Part shown: one piece after another, positions 35,910 through 44,963 of the stretch
Layout of the letters: each line of letters starts with the position of its first letter
How positions within the stretch are numbered: the stretch's first letter is position 1
Assembly: GCA_037045435.1 (NCBI GenBank)
Contig: JBAOID010000020.1
Span: 44,578-108,577, forward strand
Direction of reading: 5' to 3'
Source: CBDUEF01 sp018063485
GTDB taxonomy: Bacteria; Pseudomonadota; Alphaproteobacteria; Rhodobacterales; Rhodobacteraceae
DNA: 64,000 nt
Position numbers and translations under genes: made by a program
Notes under the pieces: model-generated
Database searches by the model: none
Seen by the model: only the letters and a program-made list of their open reading frames with translations
What the model was told of the DNA's origin: nothing

Positions 35910-36658
35910 TCGCTTTTGAAACCTTTCGCCGTGAAAGAATGGCCGCTCTTTGCGCCGAGGACGGCTGGCTGAACCTGACGGATCGGATCGAGATCGGCCA
36001 AGGTATCCGGTCCGTGGGCCGGGCACTTGACAATGATCTGCGGCTGAGTGCCGGGCCGGACCATCTTGGCCAGATCGACCTTGCCCGAAACGCCTTCAAA
36101 CCTGCGGGTGGGGAGTGGCTGGAATTTGTTCGCGCCGGGTCGGATAACGCACAGCTTCGGGTTGGTTCGCTATTGTTGGAATTGCACAGCGACGGTGGCC
36201 CGATGGCGTTGCGTGTGCGCGATCTCAACTTGCCAAGATTGGTGAGTATCGAGCTGTATCCATATGATCCTGAATGGATAATTGTAGCGAAGTGGCGAAA
36301 GTCCGAACCCCCCCAAAGGCTGGAGATTGAACAAAAAGGCGGGCGGACCACCACAGTAGAGCTGTCTTACACCGCCTGTTTTACTTGGCATGGCACCAAA
36401 GTGGAGTTGCTGGCCACGCATTGGAAATCCGGCAAGCCGATGTTTGTGATCAAGGACGCGACCTCGGGTCGCGAAACCTATGGGGCTTCACGGTTCCTGA
36501 TCCCCGATGAGGTCGGCAAGACCGAAATCACCCTCGATTTCAACCGGCTGTTCAATCCGCCCTGCGCCTTCACGCCCTTTGCCATTTGCCCGTTGCCGCC
36601 GCGCCAGAACATTCTGCCTTTTGCCGTAACGGCAGGTGAAAAGAGGGTAGCGGAGTAG
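35906..36658 (+). CDS. DUF1684 domain protein
   Basis: This 250-residue protein matches DUF1684 by its C-terminal hallmarks: the tract TYGASRFLIPDE, the DFNRLFNPPCAFTPFAICPLPP segment with its two cysteines, and the LPFAVTAGEK end. The N-terminal FETFRRERMAALCAEDGWLNL also fits. No signal peptide is evident. The function of the family is unknown. It is coupled to murI by an overlap and followed by argC after 90 bases. Confidence 0.82.
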   Translation: MIAFETFRRERMAALCAEDGWLNLTDRIEIGQGIRSVGRALDNDLRLSAGPDHLGQIDLARNAFKPAGGEWLEFVRAGSDNAQLRVGSLLLELHSDGGPMALRVRDLNLPRLVSIELYPYDPEWIIVAKWRKSEPPQRLEIEQKGGRTTTVELSYTACFTWHGTKVELLATHWKSGKPMFVIKDATSGRETYGASRFLIPDEVGKTEITLDFNRLFNPPCAFTPFAICPLPPRQNILPFAVTAGEKRVAE

Positions 36659-36748
36659 CGTAGTGGCTGTACATGCGGACTTGGTGAATCCGCTTGCAAC
36701 CCAACCCCTGCTGCCGCACATCAGGGGCAAATTCATACGGAGGGACGC

Positions 36749-37777
36749 ATGGCGCATCGCATTGCCGTTTTGGGCGCATCTGGCTACACGGGTGCGGAAC
36801 TGGTCCGACTGATCTCCACGCATCCAGACATGGAGATTGCGGCTCTTTCCGCCGATCGCAAGGCGGGGCAGGCGATGGCGGATGTCTTTCCGTTCCTGCG
36901 GCATCTTGATCTGCCACCGCTGCAAAAGATTGCAGAGATCGATTTCTCAAGCATTGATCTGTGCTTTTGCGCCTTGCCCCATGCCACCACGCAAGAGGTG
37001 ATTTCTGCCTTGCCGCGCAGCCTCAGGATTGTCGATCTTTCGGCGGATTTCCGGCTGCGTGACCCTGCAGCCTATGAAAAATGGTATGGCCAGCCCCATA
37101 CCGCCCCCGATTTGCAAGCTGAAGCGGTCTATGGGCTGACCGAGTTTTACCGCGCTGAAATCGCCAAGGCACGGCTGGTCGCCGGCACCGGGTGCAATGC
37201 AGCCACCGGCCAATTCGCCTTGCGTCCGTTGATTTCGGCGGCTGTGATTGATCTTGACACAATTGTGATCGACCTCAAGGCAGGCGTGTCGGGGGCAGGG
37301 CGCAGCCTTAAGGAAAATCTGCTGCACGCCGAATTGTCCGGTGGCACCCACAGCTATTCGGCGGGGGGCAAACACCGGCATCTGGGCGAATTTGATCAGG
37401 AATTTTCGGCCATTGCCGGGCGTTCCGTGCTGGTGCAATTCACGCCGCATCTGTTGCCGATGAACCGCGGAATTCTGGCCACGGTCTATGTGCAGGGCGA
37501 TCCGGCGATTGTTCACGACACCTTGATCAAGGCCTATGCGGCCGAGCCCTTCATAAAGGTGCTACCTTACGCCACACTCCCCTCGACACGCGATATCGCA
37601 GGGTCCAATTACTGCCATATCGGCGTGGTCGGGGACCGGCTCCCTGGTCGGGCGGTGGTTGTGGCGGTGCTGGACAATTTGACCAAAGGGTCTTCGGGTC
37701 AGGCGATCCAGAACGCCAATCTGATGCTGGGGCTAAAGGAAACCGCCGGGCTGATGCTTGCGCCGATGTTTCCATGA
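36749..37777 (+). CDS. argC: N-acetyl-gamma-glutamyl-phosphate reductase
   Basis: This 342-residue NADPH enzyme carries out the third step of arginine synthesis. It has the nucleotide motif VLGASGYTGAELVRL, the catalytic cysteine in GTGCNAATGQ (about residue 148), and HLLPMNRGILATVYV. A GGAGGG ribosome binding site precedes the ATG. Length fits the long bacterial form. ccmE follows after seven bases. Confidence 0.95.
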   Translation: MAHRIAVLGASGYTGAELVRLISTHPDMEIAALSADRKAGQAMADVFPFLRHLDLPPLQKIAEIDFSSIDLCFCALPHATTQEVISALPRSLRIVDLSADFRLRDPAAYEKWYGQPHTAPDLQAEAVYGLTEFYRAEIAKARLVAGTGCNAATGQFALRPLISAAVIDLDTIVIDLKAGVSGAGRSLKENLLHAELSGGTHSYSAGGKHRHLGEFDQEFSAIAGRSVLVQFTPHLLPMNRGILATVYVQGDPAIVHDTLIKAYAAEPFIKVLPYATLPSTRDIAGSNYCHIGVVGDRLPGRAVVVAVLDNLTKGSSGQAIQNANLMLGLKETAGLMLAPMFP

Positions 37778-37784
37778 GGGTGTT

Positions 37785-38237
37785 ATGGCTGGGCTGAAGG
37801 GTCTGAAGAAAAAGCGGCGTGTGCAACTGATCGCGCTGGCCTTTGTTGGTTTGGCGCTTTCGACGGCGCTGATGGGCTATGCCCTGCGCGGCGGGATCAA
37901 TTATTTCCGCTCGCCCAGTCAGGTTCTCAGTGATCCACCGCATATTGGTGAGGTGTTTCGCATCGGTGGCTTGGTTGAAAAGGGCACATTGAAACGCGGG
38001 CAAGGCGAGACGATCACCTTCGCGGTGACCGACACCAACAAGACGGTTCCGGTGCGCTATACTGGGGTGCTGCCTGATCTTTTTGCCGAGGAGCAAGGAA
38101 TGGTCGGCACCGGCGCGATGGTGGGCGACACATTTGTCGCCACCGAAATTCTGGCCAAACATGATGAAAACTACATGCCAAAAGAGGTCATCGACGCGCT
38201 GAAGGATCAGGGCGTCTACGTCGCCCCCGCGCAATAG
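37785..38237 (+). CDS. ccmE: Cytochrome c maturation protein CcmE
   Basis: This 150-residue haem chaperone has one N-terminal membrane anchor (LIALAFVGLALSTALMGYAL) and a periplasmic OB-fold domain. The haem-binding histidine is H126 in LAKHDENYMPKE. RIGGLVEKGTL and YTGVLPDLFAEEQG are family tracts. It takes haem from CcmC and passes it to CcmFH during cytochrome c assembly. Other ccm genes are not in this window. Confidence 0.95.
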   Translation: MAGLKGLKKKRRVQLIALAFVGLALSTALMGYALRGGINYFRSPSQVLSDPPHIGEVFRIGGLVEKGTLKRGQGETITFAVTDTNKTVPVRYTGVLPDLFAEEQGMVGTGAMVGDTFVATEILAKHDENYMPKEVIDALKDQGVYVAPAQ

Positions 38238-38305
38238 CGCGCGCAGGCGTGGCACAGTCTTAACCCGATCATTGCATCTTGCCTTGGGGAGCCAAGGGGA
38301 TAGCG

Positions 38306-38917
38306 ATGAAATCAGTGCAAGAACTCGCAAGCGAGATTGTCGCCCGTGAGGGTGGTTTTGTAAACGATCCTGCCGATCCGGGAGGGCCAACCAACCACGG
38401 AGTAACGCTGAACACGTTGCGCCGGTTGGGACTTGATCTGACGGGCGAAGGACGCATTGATATCGAGGACGTGCGCCATCTGAGCGCTGAACAGGCGCAA
38501 CGCATTTATATCGAACATTATTTCACCCGAACCGGGCTTGGTGCGCTGCCCGAAGCGATTCAGCCTTCGATCTTTGACATGTATGTCAACGCGGGCAGCA
38601 ATGCCGTGAAAGTGCTGCAACGCTTGCTGAGCGACATGGGCTTTGCCTGTGATGCAGACGGGCAGATCGGGCCGCAGACCATTCGGGCGGCGCAACTCGC
38701 CGTTGAGGCGGCCCCGCATCACTTTGCCGATGCCTATGGTATTGCGCGGCGCAACTATTATTACGCTTTGGCCGATGCACGTCCTGCCAGCCGGAAATAT
38801 GCCCGCAGGCGCAATGGCGGCAAGGGCGGATGGATACTGCGGGCCGAGGAGTTCATCTCACCGAAATATCGGCTGACCGAGGCGCAACACAAGGCACGGG
38901 TGGCAGCATGGGGTTGA
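38306..38917 (+). CDS. GH108 endolysin (N-acetylmuramidase), gene-transfer-agent type
   Basis: This 203-residue muramidase has the GH108 start EIVAREGGFVNDPADPGGPTNHGVTL, with the catalytic glutamate in REGGF, and a C-terminal peptidoglycan-binding part (QIGPQTIRAAQLA). The following gene encodes the holin named for gene-transfer release, and overlaps it by ten bases. In Rhodobacter capsulatus the same pair (rcc00555/rcc00556) lyses cells to release the gene transfer agent. A lysis role here is inferred from that pairing. Confidence 0.88.
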   Translation: MKSVQELASEIVAREGGFVNDPADPGGPTNHGVTLNTLRRLGLDLTGEGRIDIEDVRHLSAEQAQRIYIEHYFTRTGLGALPEAIQPSIFDMYVNAGSNAVKVLQRLLSDMGFACDADGQIGPQTIRAAQLAVEAAPHHFADAYGIARRNYYYALADARPASRKYARRRNGGKGGWILRAEEFISPKYRLTEAQHKARVAAWG

Positions 38918-39409
38918 TCAGCGCTTTGGTAAACGCACCGGGTGCGGTTTCGGCGATTGGAGACGCAGCCAAGGGAGTGGCAGAGGTTTTCGTGCCGTCG
39001 GCAACCAGGCGGATGGAGTTGTCGGCCGAGGCGCAGATGGCGGCGCTCAAGGAAATGGGGGCCGAGTTTGACAATCCATCATTGGGTTGGTTTGATCGTT
39101 TTGTAAATGGGATCAACCGGTTGCCGCGGCCTTTCCTTGCCTTTGGCACCATCGGGCTTTTTGTCTATGCCATGATCTCACCACAGGATTTTGCGCTGCG
39201 GATGGTGGGGTTGAATGCGGTGCCAGAACCCCTTTGGTGGCTTTTGGGGGCGGTGGTTGCGTTTTATTTCGGGGCGCGTGAGACCTATTATTTCCGAAAT
39301 CGCTCTGTTGCCATGCCTCCCGAACTGGCGGCGGGTAATCCTGCGCCGGGTCAATTTCGAGGAGACTACAAACCCCGCCTTGACCGATTGGCGGGCCGGT
39401 CAGGACTAG
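38908..39409 (+). CDS. Holin of the gene-transfer-agent release family, probable frameshift near the end
   Basis: This small membrane protein has the family core FDRFVNGINRLPRPFLAFGTIGLFVYAMISP and PEPLWWLLGAVVAFYFGARE, which match the GTA holin (3TM) family. As read directly, the frame runs to 39459 with an unlikely tail. Removing one G from the GGG at 39348-39350 yields VNFEETTNPALTDWRAGQD and a stop at 39407-39409; the NPAL-DWRA ending fits holins I know. It overlaps the endolysin gene by ten bases. Confidence 0.8.
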
Positions 39410-39475
39410 GCGGGAACCTTGACCTGTCGCATTGCCTCTGGCATGCCCTGAGGGGATGAGACAGGACATGATCAA

Positions 39476-41221
39476 ATGAATCTTTTTGCCGAAATCCGCG
39501 CGCTGGTTATTGAAACCCTTGAGGCGATGGCCCGTGATGGACAATTGCCCGGCGGGCTGGACATGGCCGCCGTGACGGTCGAGCCGCCGCGTGATCCGGC
39601 GCATGGCGATATGGCGACCAACGCAGCGATGGTTCTGGCGAAACCGGCCGCGATGGCACCAAGGGCGATAGCCGGGGCATTGGCGGTGCGTTTGCTGAAG
39701 GATCCCCGTATCACCGCGGCCGAGGCCGCCGGCCCAGGGTTCTTGAATTTGCGGCTGGCACCGACCGTCTGGCAGGGGGTTGTGCTGGCGGCCCTGACCG
39801 AAGGCGCGGATTTTGGCCGCTCGCAACAGGGTGCGGGCCGCAAGGTCAATGTCGAATTCGTGTCGGCCAATCCGACCGGTCCGATGCATGTGGGCCATGT
39901 GCGCGGCGCTGTGGTGGGGGACGCGCTGTCGCGGCTGTTGGCCTTTGCAGGTTGGAAGGTTACGCGCGAATATTACATCAACGACGGCGGCGCACAGGTT
40001 GATGTGCTGGCGCGCTCGGCCTTTGAGCGCTACCGCGAGGCCAATGGTCTGGAGCCTGAAATCCGCGAGGGTCTTTATCCCGGAGACTATCTGATTCCGG
40101 TCGGCGAGGCGCTGAAGGACAAATTCGGCACCACACTCCTGGACAAGGGTGAGGAAACATGGCTGGCCGAGATCCGCGAAATTGCAACCCAGATGATGAT
40201 GACGCAGATCCGCGGCGATCTGGCTGCGCTTGGCGTTGAAATGGATGTCTATTCCAGCGAAAAGGCGCTTTACGGCACCGGCAAGATCGAGGCCGCGATT
40301 GAGGCTTTGCGCCAGCAAGGCTTGATCTATGAGGGCACGCTGGAGCCGCCAAAGGGCAAAGAGCCCGAAGATTGGGAGCCTCGTGTCCAGACCCTGTTCC
40401 GCTCGACCGCGCACGGCGATGATGTCGATCGCCCGGTGATGAAATCGGATGGCTCCTGGACCTATTTCGCCCCCGATATCGCCTATCACTATGACAAGGT
40501 TCAGCGCGGCTTTGACGAGTTGATCGACATTTTCGGCGCGGATCACGGCGGCTACGTCAAACGCATGAAGGCCGCAGTTTCGGCGCTATCCTCGGGCCGC
40601 GTGCCTTTGGACATCAAACTGGTGCAACTGGTCAAGCTTTACAAGAATGGCGAGCCGTTCAAGATGTCAAAGCGGGCGGGCACTTTTGTGACCCTGCATG
40701 ATGTGGTCGAACAGGCCGGGGCGGATGTGACCCGCTTCATGATGCTGACCCGCAAGAACGATGTGGCGCTGGATTTTGATTTCGCCAAGGTGCTGGAGCA
40801 ATCCAAGGACAATCCGGTTTTCTATGTGCAATATGCCAATGCGCGGATCAATTCGGTGTTGCGCAAGGCGCATGACGCCGGGATTGCCTGCGATGATGCC
40901 GCCTTGGCCGCCGCAGATCTGGGCCAACTCGGCCATGAGGCCGAACTTGCCATGGCGCGCAAGATTGCCGAATGGCCACGTTTGGTTGAGATCGCAGCCA
41001 AGGGTAATGAGCCGCACCGGATCGCGTTCTATCTTTATGAACTGGCCTCGGATTTTCACGGGCTGTGGAACAAGGGCAACGATGATGCCAGCCTGCGTTT
41101 CATCCAGGAGGGCAATGTGGCAACATCCACCGCGAAAATCGCTTTGGCGCGCGCCACTGGCGTTGCGATTTGCAACGGTCTTGCTATCCTTGGCGTAACT
41201 CCGGCCAAGGAAATGCGCTGA
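39476..41221 (+). CDS. argS: Arginyl-tRNA synthetase
   Basis: This 581-residue class I synthetase charges tRNA-Arg. The HIGH-like motif is MHVGHVRGAVVGD (about residue 138) and the KMSK motif is FKMSKRAGTFVTL. It begins MNLFAEIRALVIETLEAMA and ends with the DALR anticodon-binding domain. It leads a cluster with the SPOR protein, nagZ, scpA and scpB, an order found in many Rhodobacteraceae. Confidence 0.95.
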   Translation: MNLFAEIRALVIETLEAMARDGQLPGGLDMAAVTVEPPRDPAHGDMATNAAMVLAKPAAMAPRAIAGALAVRLLKDPRITAAEAAGPGFLNLRLAPTVWQGVVLAALTEGADFGRSQQGAGRKVNVEFVSANPTGPMHVGHVRGAVVGDALSRLLAFAGWKVTREYYINDGGAQVDVLARSAFERYREANGLEPEIREGLYPGDYLIPVGEALKDKFGTTLLDKGEETWLAEIREIATQMMMTQIRGDLAALGVEMDVYSSEKALYGTGKIEAAIEALRQQGLIYEGTLEPPKGKEPEDWEPRVQTLFRSTAHGDDVDRPVMKSDGSWTYFAPDIAYHYDKVQRGFDELIDIFGADHGGYVKRMKAAVSALSSGRVPLDIKLVQLVKLYKNGEPFKMSKRAGTFVTLHDVVEQAGADVTRFMMLTRKNDVALDFDFAKVLEQSKDNPVFYVQYANARINSVLRKAHDAGIACDDAALAAADLGQLGHEAELAMARKIAEWPRLVEIAAKGNEPHRIAFYLYELASDFHGLWNKGNDDASLRFIQEGNVATSTAKIALARATGVAICNGLAILGVTPAKEMR

Positions 41222-41298
41222 AAAAGGCGATCTGGTCGAGTGACGGGCGCAAATAAAAGCCAGGGTGGCATGTATCATCCCGGCGCAGAGGGCAGAGC

Positions 41299-42225
41299 AT
41301 GGCAGACATGGAATTCGATGAATTCGCAGGCGGATACGCACCCAATGGGCGCGCAAGCCGCGTGGTGCATCTTGCAGGTGCTGCCTGTTCGGTGGCCTTG
41401 ATACTGGGACTTGGCGTCTGGGGATACAAACTTGCGGTGCGCGATGTGACAGGGATACCGGTCATGCGCGCGATGGCGGGGCCGATGCGGATCGCGCCAG
41501 CCAATCCCGGAGGCGTTGTAGCGGATAACCAGGGGCTCTCGGTCAATGCGGTTGCGGCCTCCGGTACTGCCTTGCCCATAGCAGAAACGGTGGTTCTGGC
41601 ACCAAGGGCCGTTGATCTGACCGCCGAGGATATTGCGGGGCTTGCCGTCTCGGAAGCGTCGCTGCAAGCCGCATCCAGCGCACAAGCAGTTGCGCAAGAG
41701 CCAAGCCTTCAACTTGCCGCTGCCGTGGCACCGGCTGCCACCAGCGACACCGATGCGGCAATATCCGCGCCTTCCGATGATCCGGCCGCGTCATCTGATA
41801 CCGAAGGGCTGGACCTGCCGGTCGATTTGGACAGCGAAACCCTGGCGGAACCGGATTTGGCCGGGGAAGGCCTCACCCGTTCGCTGCGCCCGATGCCGCG
41901 ACCGGCCGCGCAGGCGGTTGCCGAGCCGACTGTTGCGGCGCTTGCGGTTGAAGTGGATCCCTCTACCATCGCTGTGGGAACCAGGCTGGTTCAGCTTGGG
42001 GCTTTCGATGATGAGGAAACGGCGCGTTCGGAATGGACCAGACTACAGGGGCGCTTTGGGGAATTGCTGGCCGCCAAATCAATGGTGGTGCAAAGCGCCC
42101 AAAGCGGTGGGCGGACCTTCTTTCGTCTGCGTGCCACGGGCTTTGATGGCGAAGAGGATACCCGCCGATTCTGCGTGGCCCTTCTGGCCGAAAATGTCTC
42201 CTGCATTCCTGTCGCGCAACGATGA
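41299..42225 (+). CDS. SPOR-domain membrane protein
   Basis: This 308-residue protein has one N-terminal transmembrane segment (about residues 27-47), a long low-complexity linker rich in A, S, D and P, and a C-terminal SPOR domain (from about 230; RLVQLGAFDDEETARSEWTRL and FRLRATGFDGEEDTRRFC). SPOR domains bind glycan strands bared at the septum, so a role in division is likely. The stop overlaps the nagZ start as ATGA. Confidence 0.9.
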   Translation: MADMEFDEFAGGYAPNGRASRVVHLAGAACSVALILGLGVWGYKLAVRDVTGIPVMRAMAGPMRIAPANPGGVVADNQGLSVNAVAASGTALPIAETVVLAPRAVDLTAEDIAGLAVSEASLQAASSAQAVAQEPSLQLAAAVAPAATSDTDAAISAPSDDPAASSDTEGLDLPVDLDSETLAEPDLAGEGLTRSLRPMPRPAAQAVAEPTVAALAVEVDPSTIAVGTRLVQLGAFDDEETARSEWTRLQGRFGELLAAKSMVVQSAQSGGRTFFRLRATGFDGEEDTRRFCVALLAENVSCIPVAQR

Positions 42226-43236
42226 CCACAACCGGCACCGGCGCTGCGATATTTGGCTGTGAAGGGGCGACGCTTGGGAAAGATGAAGCCGCCTTCTTCA
42301 GGGATTACGACCCGCTGGGGTTCATTGTCTTTGCCCGCAATGTCGAGACGCCAGAGCAACTTCGTCGGCTGACCGCTGATCTGCGCAATGCGGTTGGGCG
42401 GGATGCCATGATCCTGGTTGATCAGGAGGGCGGTCGCGTGCAAAGGCTGCGCGCGCCGCATTGGCGCGAATGGCTGCCGCCGTTTGACATGGTGGAACGC
42501 GCCGGTGCTCGGGCCGCGAGGGCGATGGAATTGCGCAGCCGGATCATCGCGAAAGAGTTGCGCGCCGTTGGGATCGACGCCAATTGTGCGCCGGTCGCCG
42601 ATATCGCCGGCCCCACGACCCATGCTTTCCTGCGCAATCGGTGTTATGCGGATACTGCGGCGCAAGTCATTGAAATTGCAGACGGCAGTGGCCGAGGGAC
42701 ATCAGGCGGAAGGTGTGATCCCGGTTGTCAAACACATGCCGGGGCATGGCCGCTCGACAGCAGACACCCACCACGATTTGCCGCTCGTTGCCGCCTCCCG
42801 TGCAGAGCTGACCGCAAGCGATTTTGCGCCCTTCAAGGCATTGGCCGACCTGCCGATGGCGATGACGGCGCATATCATGTTCACCGCCTATGATGCCGAC
42901 AATCCGGCCACGCAATCTTGGACGGTTATAGATACGATCCGGCAAGAGATTGGCTTCAACGGGCTGTTGTTGACGGATGATCTCAATATGGAGGCGCTGT
43001 CGGGCACCCTGTCCGAACGGACTGCGCGGTCGATGCAGGCGGGGTGCGATATTGCTTTGCATTGCAAAGGCGATCTGGCGCAGATGATCGAGGTGGCGGC
43101 GGCGGCTGGCGCGATGCGCGCCGATACTTTGGCGCGTGCCCGAACGGCCCTTGTCAGACGCGGCCCGCCCACCGATGTTGCTATTGAAGATCTGGACGCA
43201 GAACTGATTTCTATCTTGTCTGAAACGGCACCATGA
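42222..43236 (+). CDS. nagZ: Beta-N-acetylhexosaminidase NagZ, frameshifted
   Basis: This GH3 enzyme removes N-acetylglucosamine from muropeptides in cell wall recycling. The N-terminal part has ILVDQEGGRVQRLR and IDANCAPVADI; the rest carries the KHMPGHG histidine motif, DTHHDLP, and the nucleophile in LLLTDDLNMEALSG. The halves lie in two frames. Removing one G from GG at 42684-42685 gives EIADAVAEGHQAEGVIPVV and restores one frame of about 337 residues. It overlaps both neighbours by four bases. Confidence 0.92.
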
Positions 43237-44033
43237 CCCGCGAAGAGACAGACGATTGGGGCAATCCCGAACGGATCACCATCGGTGAACGGCTCGAAGG
43301 GGAGGCGCTGATCGTTGACGTCGATGGCTTCGAAGGCCCGCTCGATCTGCTGCTGACGCTGTCACGAACCCAGAAGGTTGATCTTCGGCGGATTTCGGTG
43401 CTGCAACTGGCCGAGCAATATCTGATTTTTGTCGAGCGCGCACGGGTTCTGCGGATTGAACTGGCTGCGGATTATCTGGTCATGGCGGCCTGGCTTGCCT
43501 TTCTCAAATCGCGCCTTTTGCTGCCGCCCGAGCCGGGCGCGGAGGGGCCATCGGCTGAAGATCTTGCCCAGCATCTGGCCTTTCAGCTTGAACGCCTGTC
43601 GGCCATGCGCGAAGCCGCAGCCCGTCTTATGGCGCGCGATCAGCTTGGCCGTGATTTTTTTTACCGGGGCCAACCTGAAGAAGTGATCAAACACAAAGAC
43701 GTCACCTATGCAGCCAGCCTTCTGGATCTGATGCGCGCTTATGCCCGGATCCGCACCCGCGACGAATTTCGCCCATATGCCTTTGATCGTGAAAATGTTT
43801 TCACGATGGAACAGGCGTTGGAGCGGATGCGCGGCTTGATTGGCTATATTGGCGACTGGTCGGATCTGACCTCATTCTTGCCTGAAGGCTGGGATGCGAG
43901 CCCTGCGCGCCGACGCTCTGCTACAGCCGCGCATTTTGCCGCCGTGCTTGAATTGGCCAAACGCGGGCAGGTCAAATTGCGGCAAGGAGAGACTTTTGCC
44001 CCCTTGCAGATCCGGCGGGCAGAGACGCCATGA
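43233..44033 (+). CDS. scpA: Segregation and condensation protein A
   Basis: This 266-residue kleisin bridges the SMC dimer and ScpB in chromosome condensation. It has the N-terminal tract VDGFEGPLDLLLTLSRTQKVDLRRISVLQLAEQYL and YLVMAAWLAFLKSRLLLP, both conserved. Start and stop both overlap neighbours as ATGA, so the argS-to-scpB operon is tightly coupled. Confidence 0.94.
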   Translation: MTREETDDWGNPERITIGERLEGEALIVDVDGFEGPLDLLLTLSRTQKVDLRRISVLQLAEQYLIFVERARVLRIELAADYLVMAAWLAFLKSRLLLPPEPGAEGPSAEDLAQHLAFQLERLSAMREAAARLMARDQLGRDFFYRGQPEEVIKHKDVTYAASLLDLMRAYARIRTRDEFRPYAFDRENVFTMEQALERMRGLIGYIGDWSDLTSFLPEGWDASPARRRSATAAHFAAVLELAKRGQVKLRQGETFAPLQIRRAETP

Positions 44034-44674
44034 CGCACAGCGACCCCATCGAGAAAACCCTGTTCGAAGCCCCCCCGATGGGCGAGCAAGAGCGCATGGT
44101 CGAAGCAATCTTGTTTGCATCGGCAGAGCCGATCACTCTGGCCGAATTGATTTCAAGGATGCCGCATGGGTGCGATCCTGCCGAAGCCTTGGTGACGCTC
44201 AGGCGCCGTTATGAGGGCAGGGGGGTGCAACTGCTGCGCGTGGGCGATGCCTATGTCATGCGCACTGCAGCCGATCTTGGCTATCTGATGCAGAAAGAAG
44301 CCGTTGAAACCCGTAAGCTGTCCCGCGCCGCCATCGAAACGCTGGCGATTGTTGCCTACCACCAACCTGTCACCCGAACTGAAATCGAAGAAATCCGCGG
44401 CGTCGCGGTCAGCAGAGGCACGGTGGATCAGTTGATGGAGTTGGATTGGATACGATTTGGCCGCCGCCGGATGACGCCTGGTCGCCCGGTGACTTTTGTG
44501 GTGACAGACCATTTCCTCAGCCATTTCGGCCTTGAATCCGCGCGCGATCTGCCGGGGATCAAGGAATTGCGCGCCGCCGGTTTGCTCGACAACCGGCCCT
44601 TGCCGGGTGGGCTTATGGGCCCCCCGGATGAGGACGAGGCCACCATCGGCCAGAGCGAGCTTTTTGAGGATTAA
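44030..44674 (+). CDS. scpB: Segregation and condensation protein B
   Basis: This 214-residue winged-helix protein is the partner of ScpA. Signatures are MVEAILFASAEPITLAELI near the start and ETLAIVAYHQPVTRTEIEEIRGV followed by PVTFVVTDHFLSHFGLESARDLPG. It overlaps scpA by four bases. The acidic C-terminal tail (DEDEATIGQSELFED) is usual for alphaproteobacteria. Confidence 0.94.
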   Translation: MTHSDPIEKTLFEAPPMGEQERMVEAILFASAEPITLAELISRMPHGCDPAEALVTLRRRYEGRGVQLLRVGDAYVMRTAADLGYLMQKEAVETRKLSRAAIETLAIVAYHQPVTRTEIEEIRGVAVSRGTVDQLMELDWIRFGRRRMTPGRPVTFVVTDHFLSHFGLESARDLPGIKELRAAGLLDNRPLPGGLMGPPDEDEATIGQSELFED

Positions 44675-44677
44675 GCC

Positions 44678-44893
44678 ATGGACATGAATCGTCTGATAAA
44701 CATGATCATCAATGCCTTTGTTCGAAAGTTTGTGAACAAGGCGGTGAATTCGAGCATTGATTATGCCTCGCGCGGCGGCAAGGCCAAGTCGGAATTGAGT
44801 GATGCCGAACGCCAACAGGCCCAAGCGGGCAAAGATATGGCCAAGCGTGCCAAAGACCTGGCCAAACTGTCCCGCCGCATCGGCCTGAAATGA
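44678..44893 (+). CDS. Small conserved hypothetical protein downstream of scpB
   Basis: This 71-residue protein starts MDMNRLINMIINAFVRKFVNKAVN, an amphipathic N-terminal helix, and continues as a basic, glutamine- and lysine-rich helix. It lies three bases after scpB and is probably the last gene of the operon, followed by a strong hairpin. I have seen similar short frames behind scpB but cannot name a family. Confidence 0.7.
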   Translation: MDMNRLINMIINAFVRKFVNKAVNSSIDYASRGGKAKSELSDAERQQAQAGKDMAKRAKDLAKLSRRIGLK

Positions 44894-44895
44894 AA

Positions 44896-44919
44896 ATGCC
44901 CGCGCAACGGCGCGGGCAT
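44896..44919. terminator. Bidirectional rho-independent terminator
   Basis: ATGCCCGCGC pairs perfectly with GCGCGGGCAT around AACG. On the minus strand it is followed by TTTTCA, so it can end the convergent methyltransferase operon as well as the scpB operon. Confidence 0.8.
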
Positions 44920-44963
44920 CAACAGGGTACGCTGCGTTCAACCGCCTAGTCAACCGCCTTGGT

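Noticed and set aside
38237..38305. A CtrA binding site in front of the endolysin gene
   Set aside because: TTAA occurs at 38260-38263, but after seven bases the sequence is ATTG rather than TTAA, so only a half-site is present.
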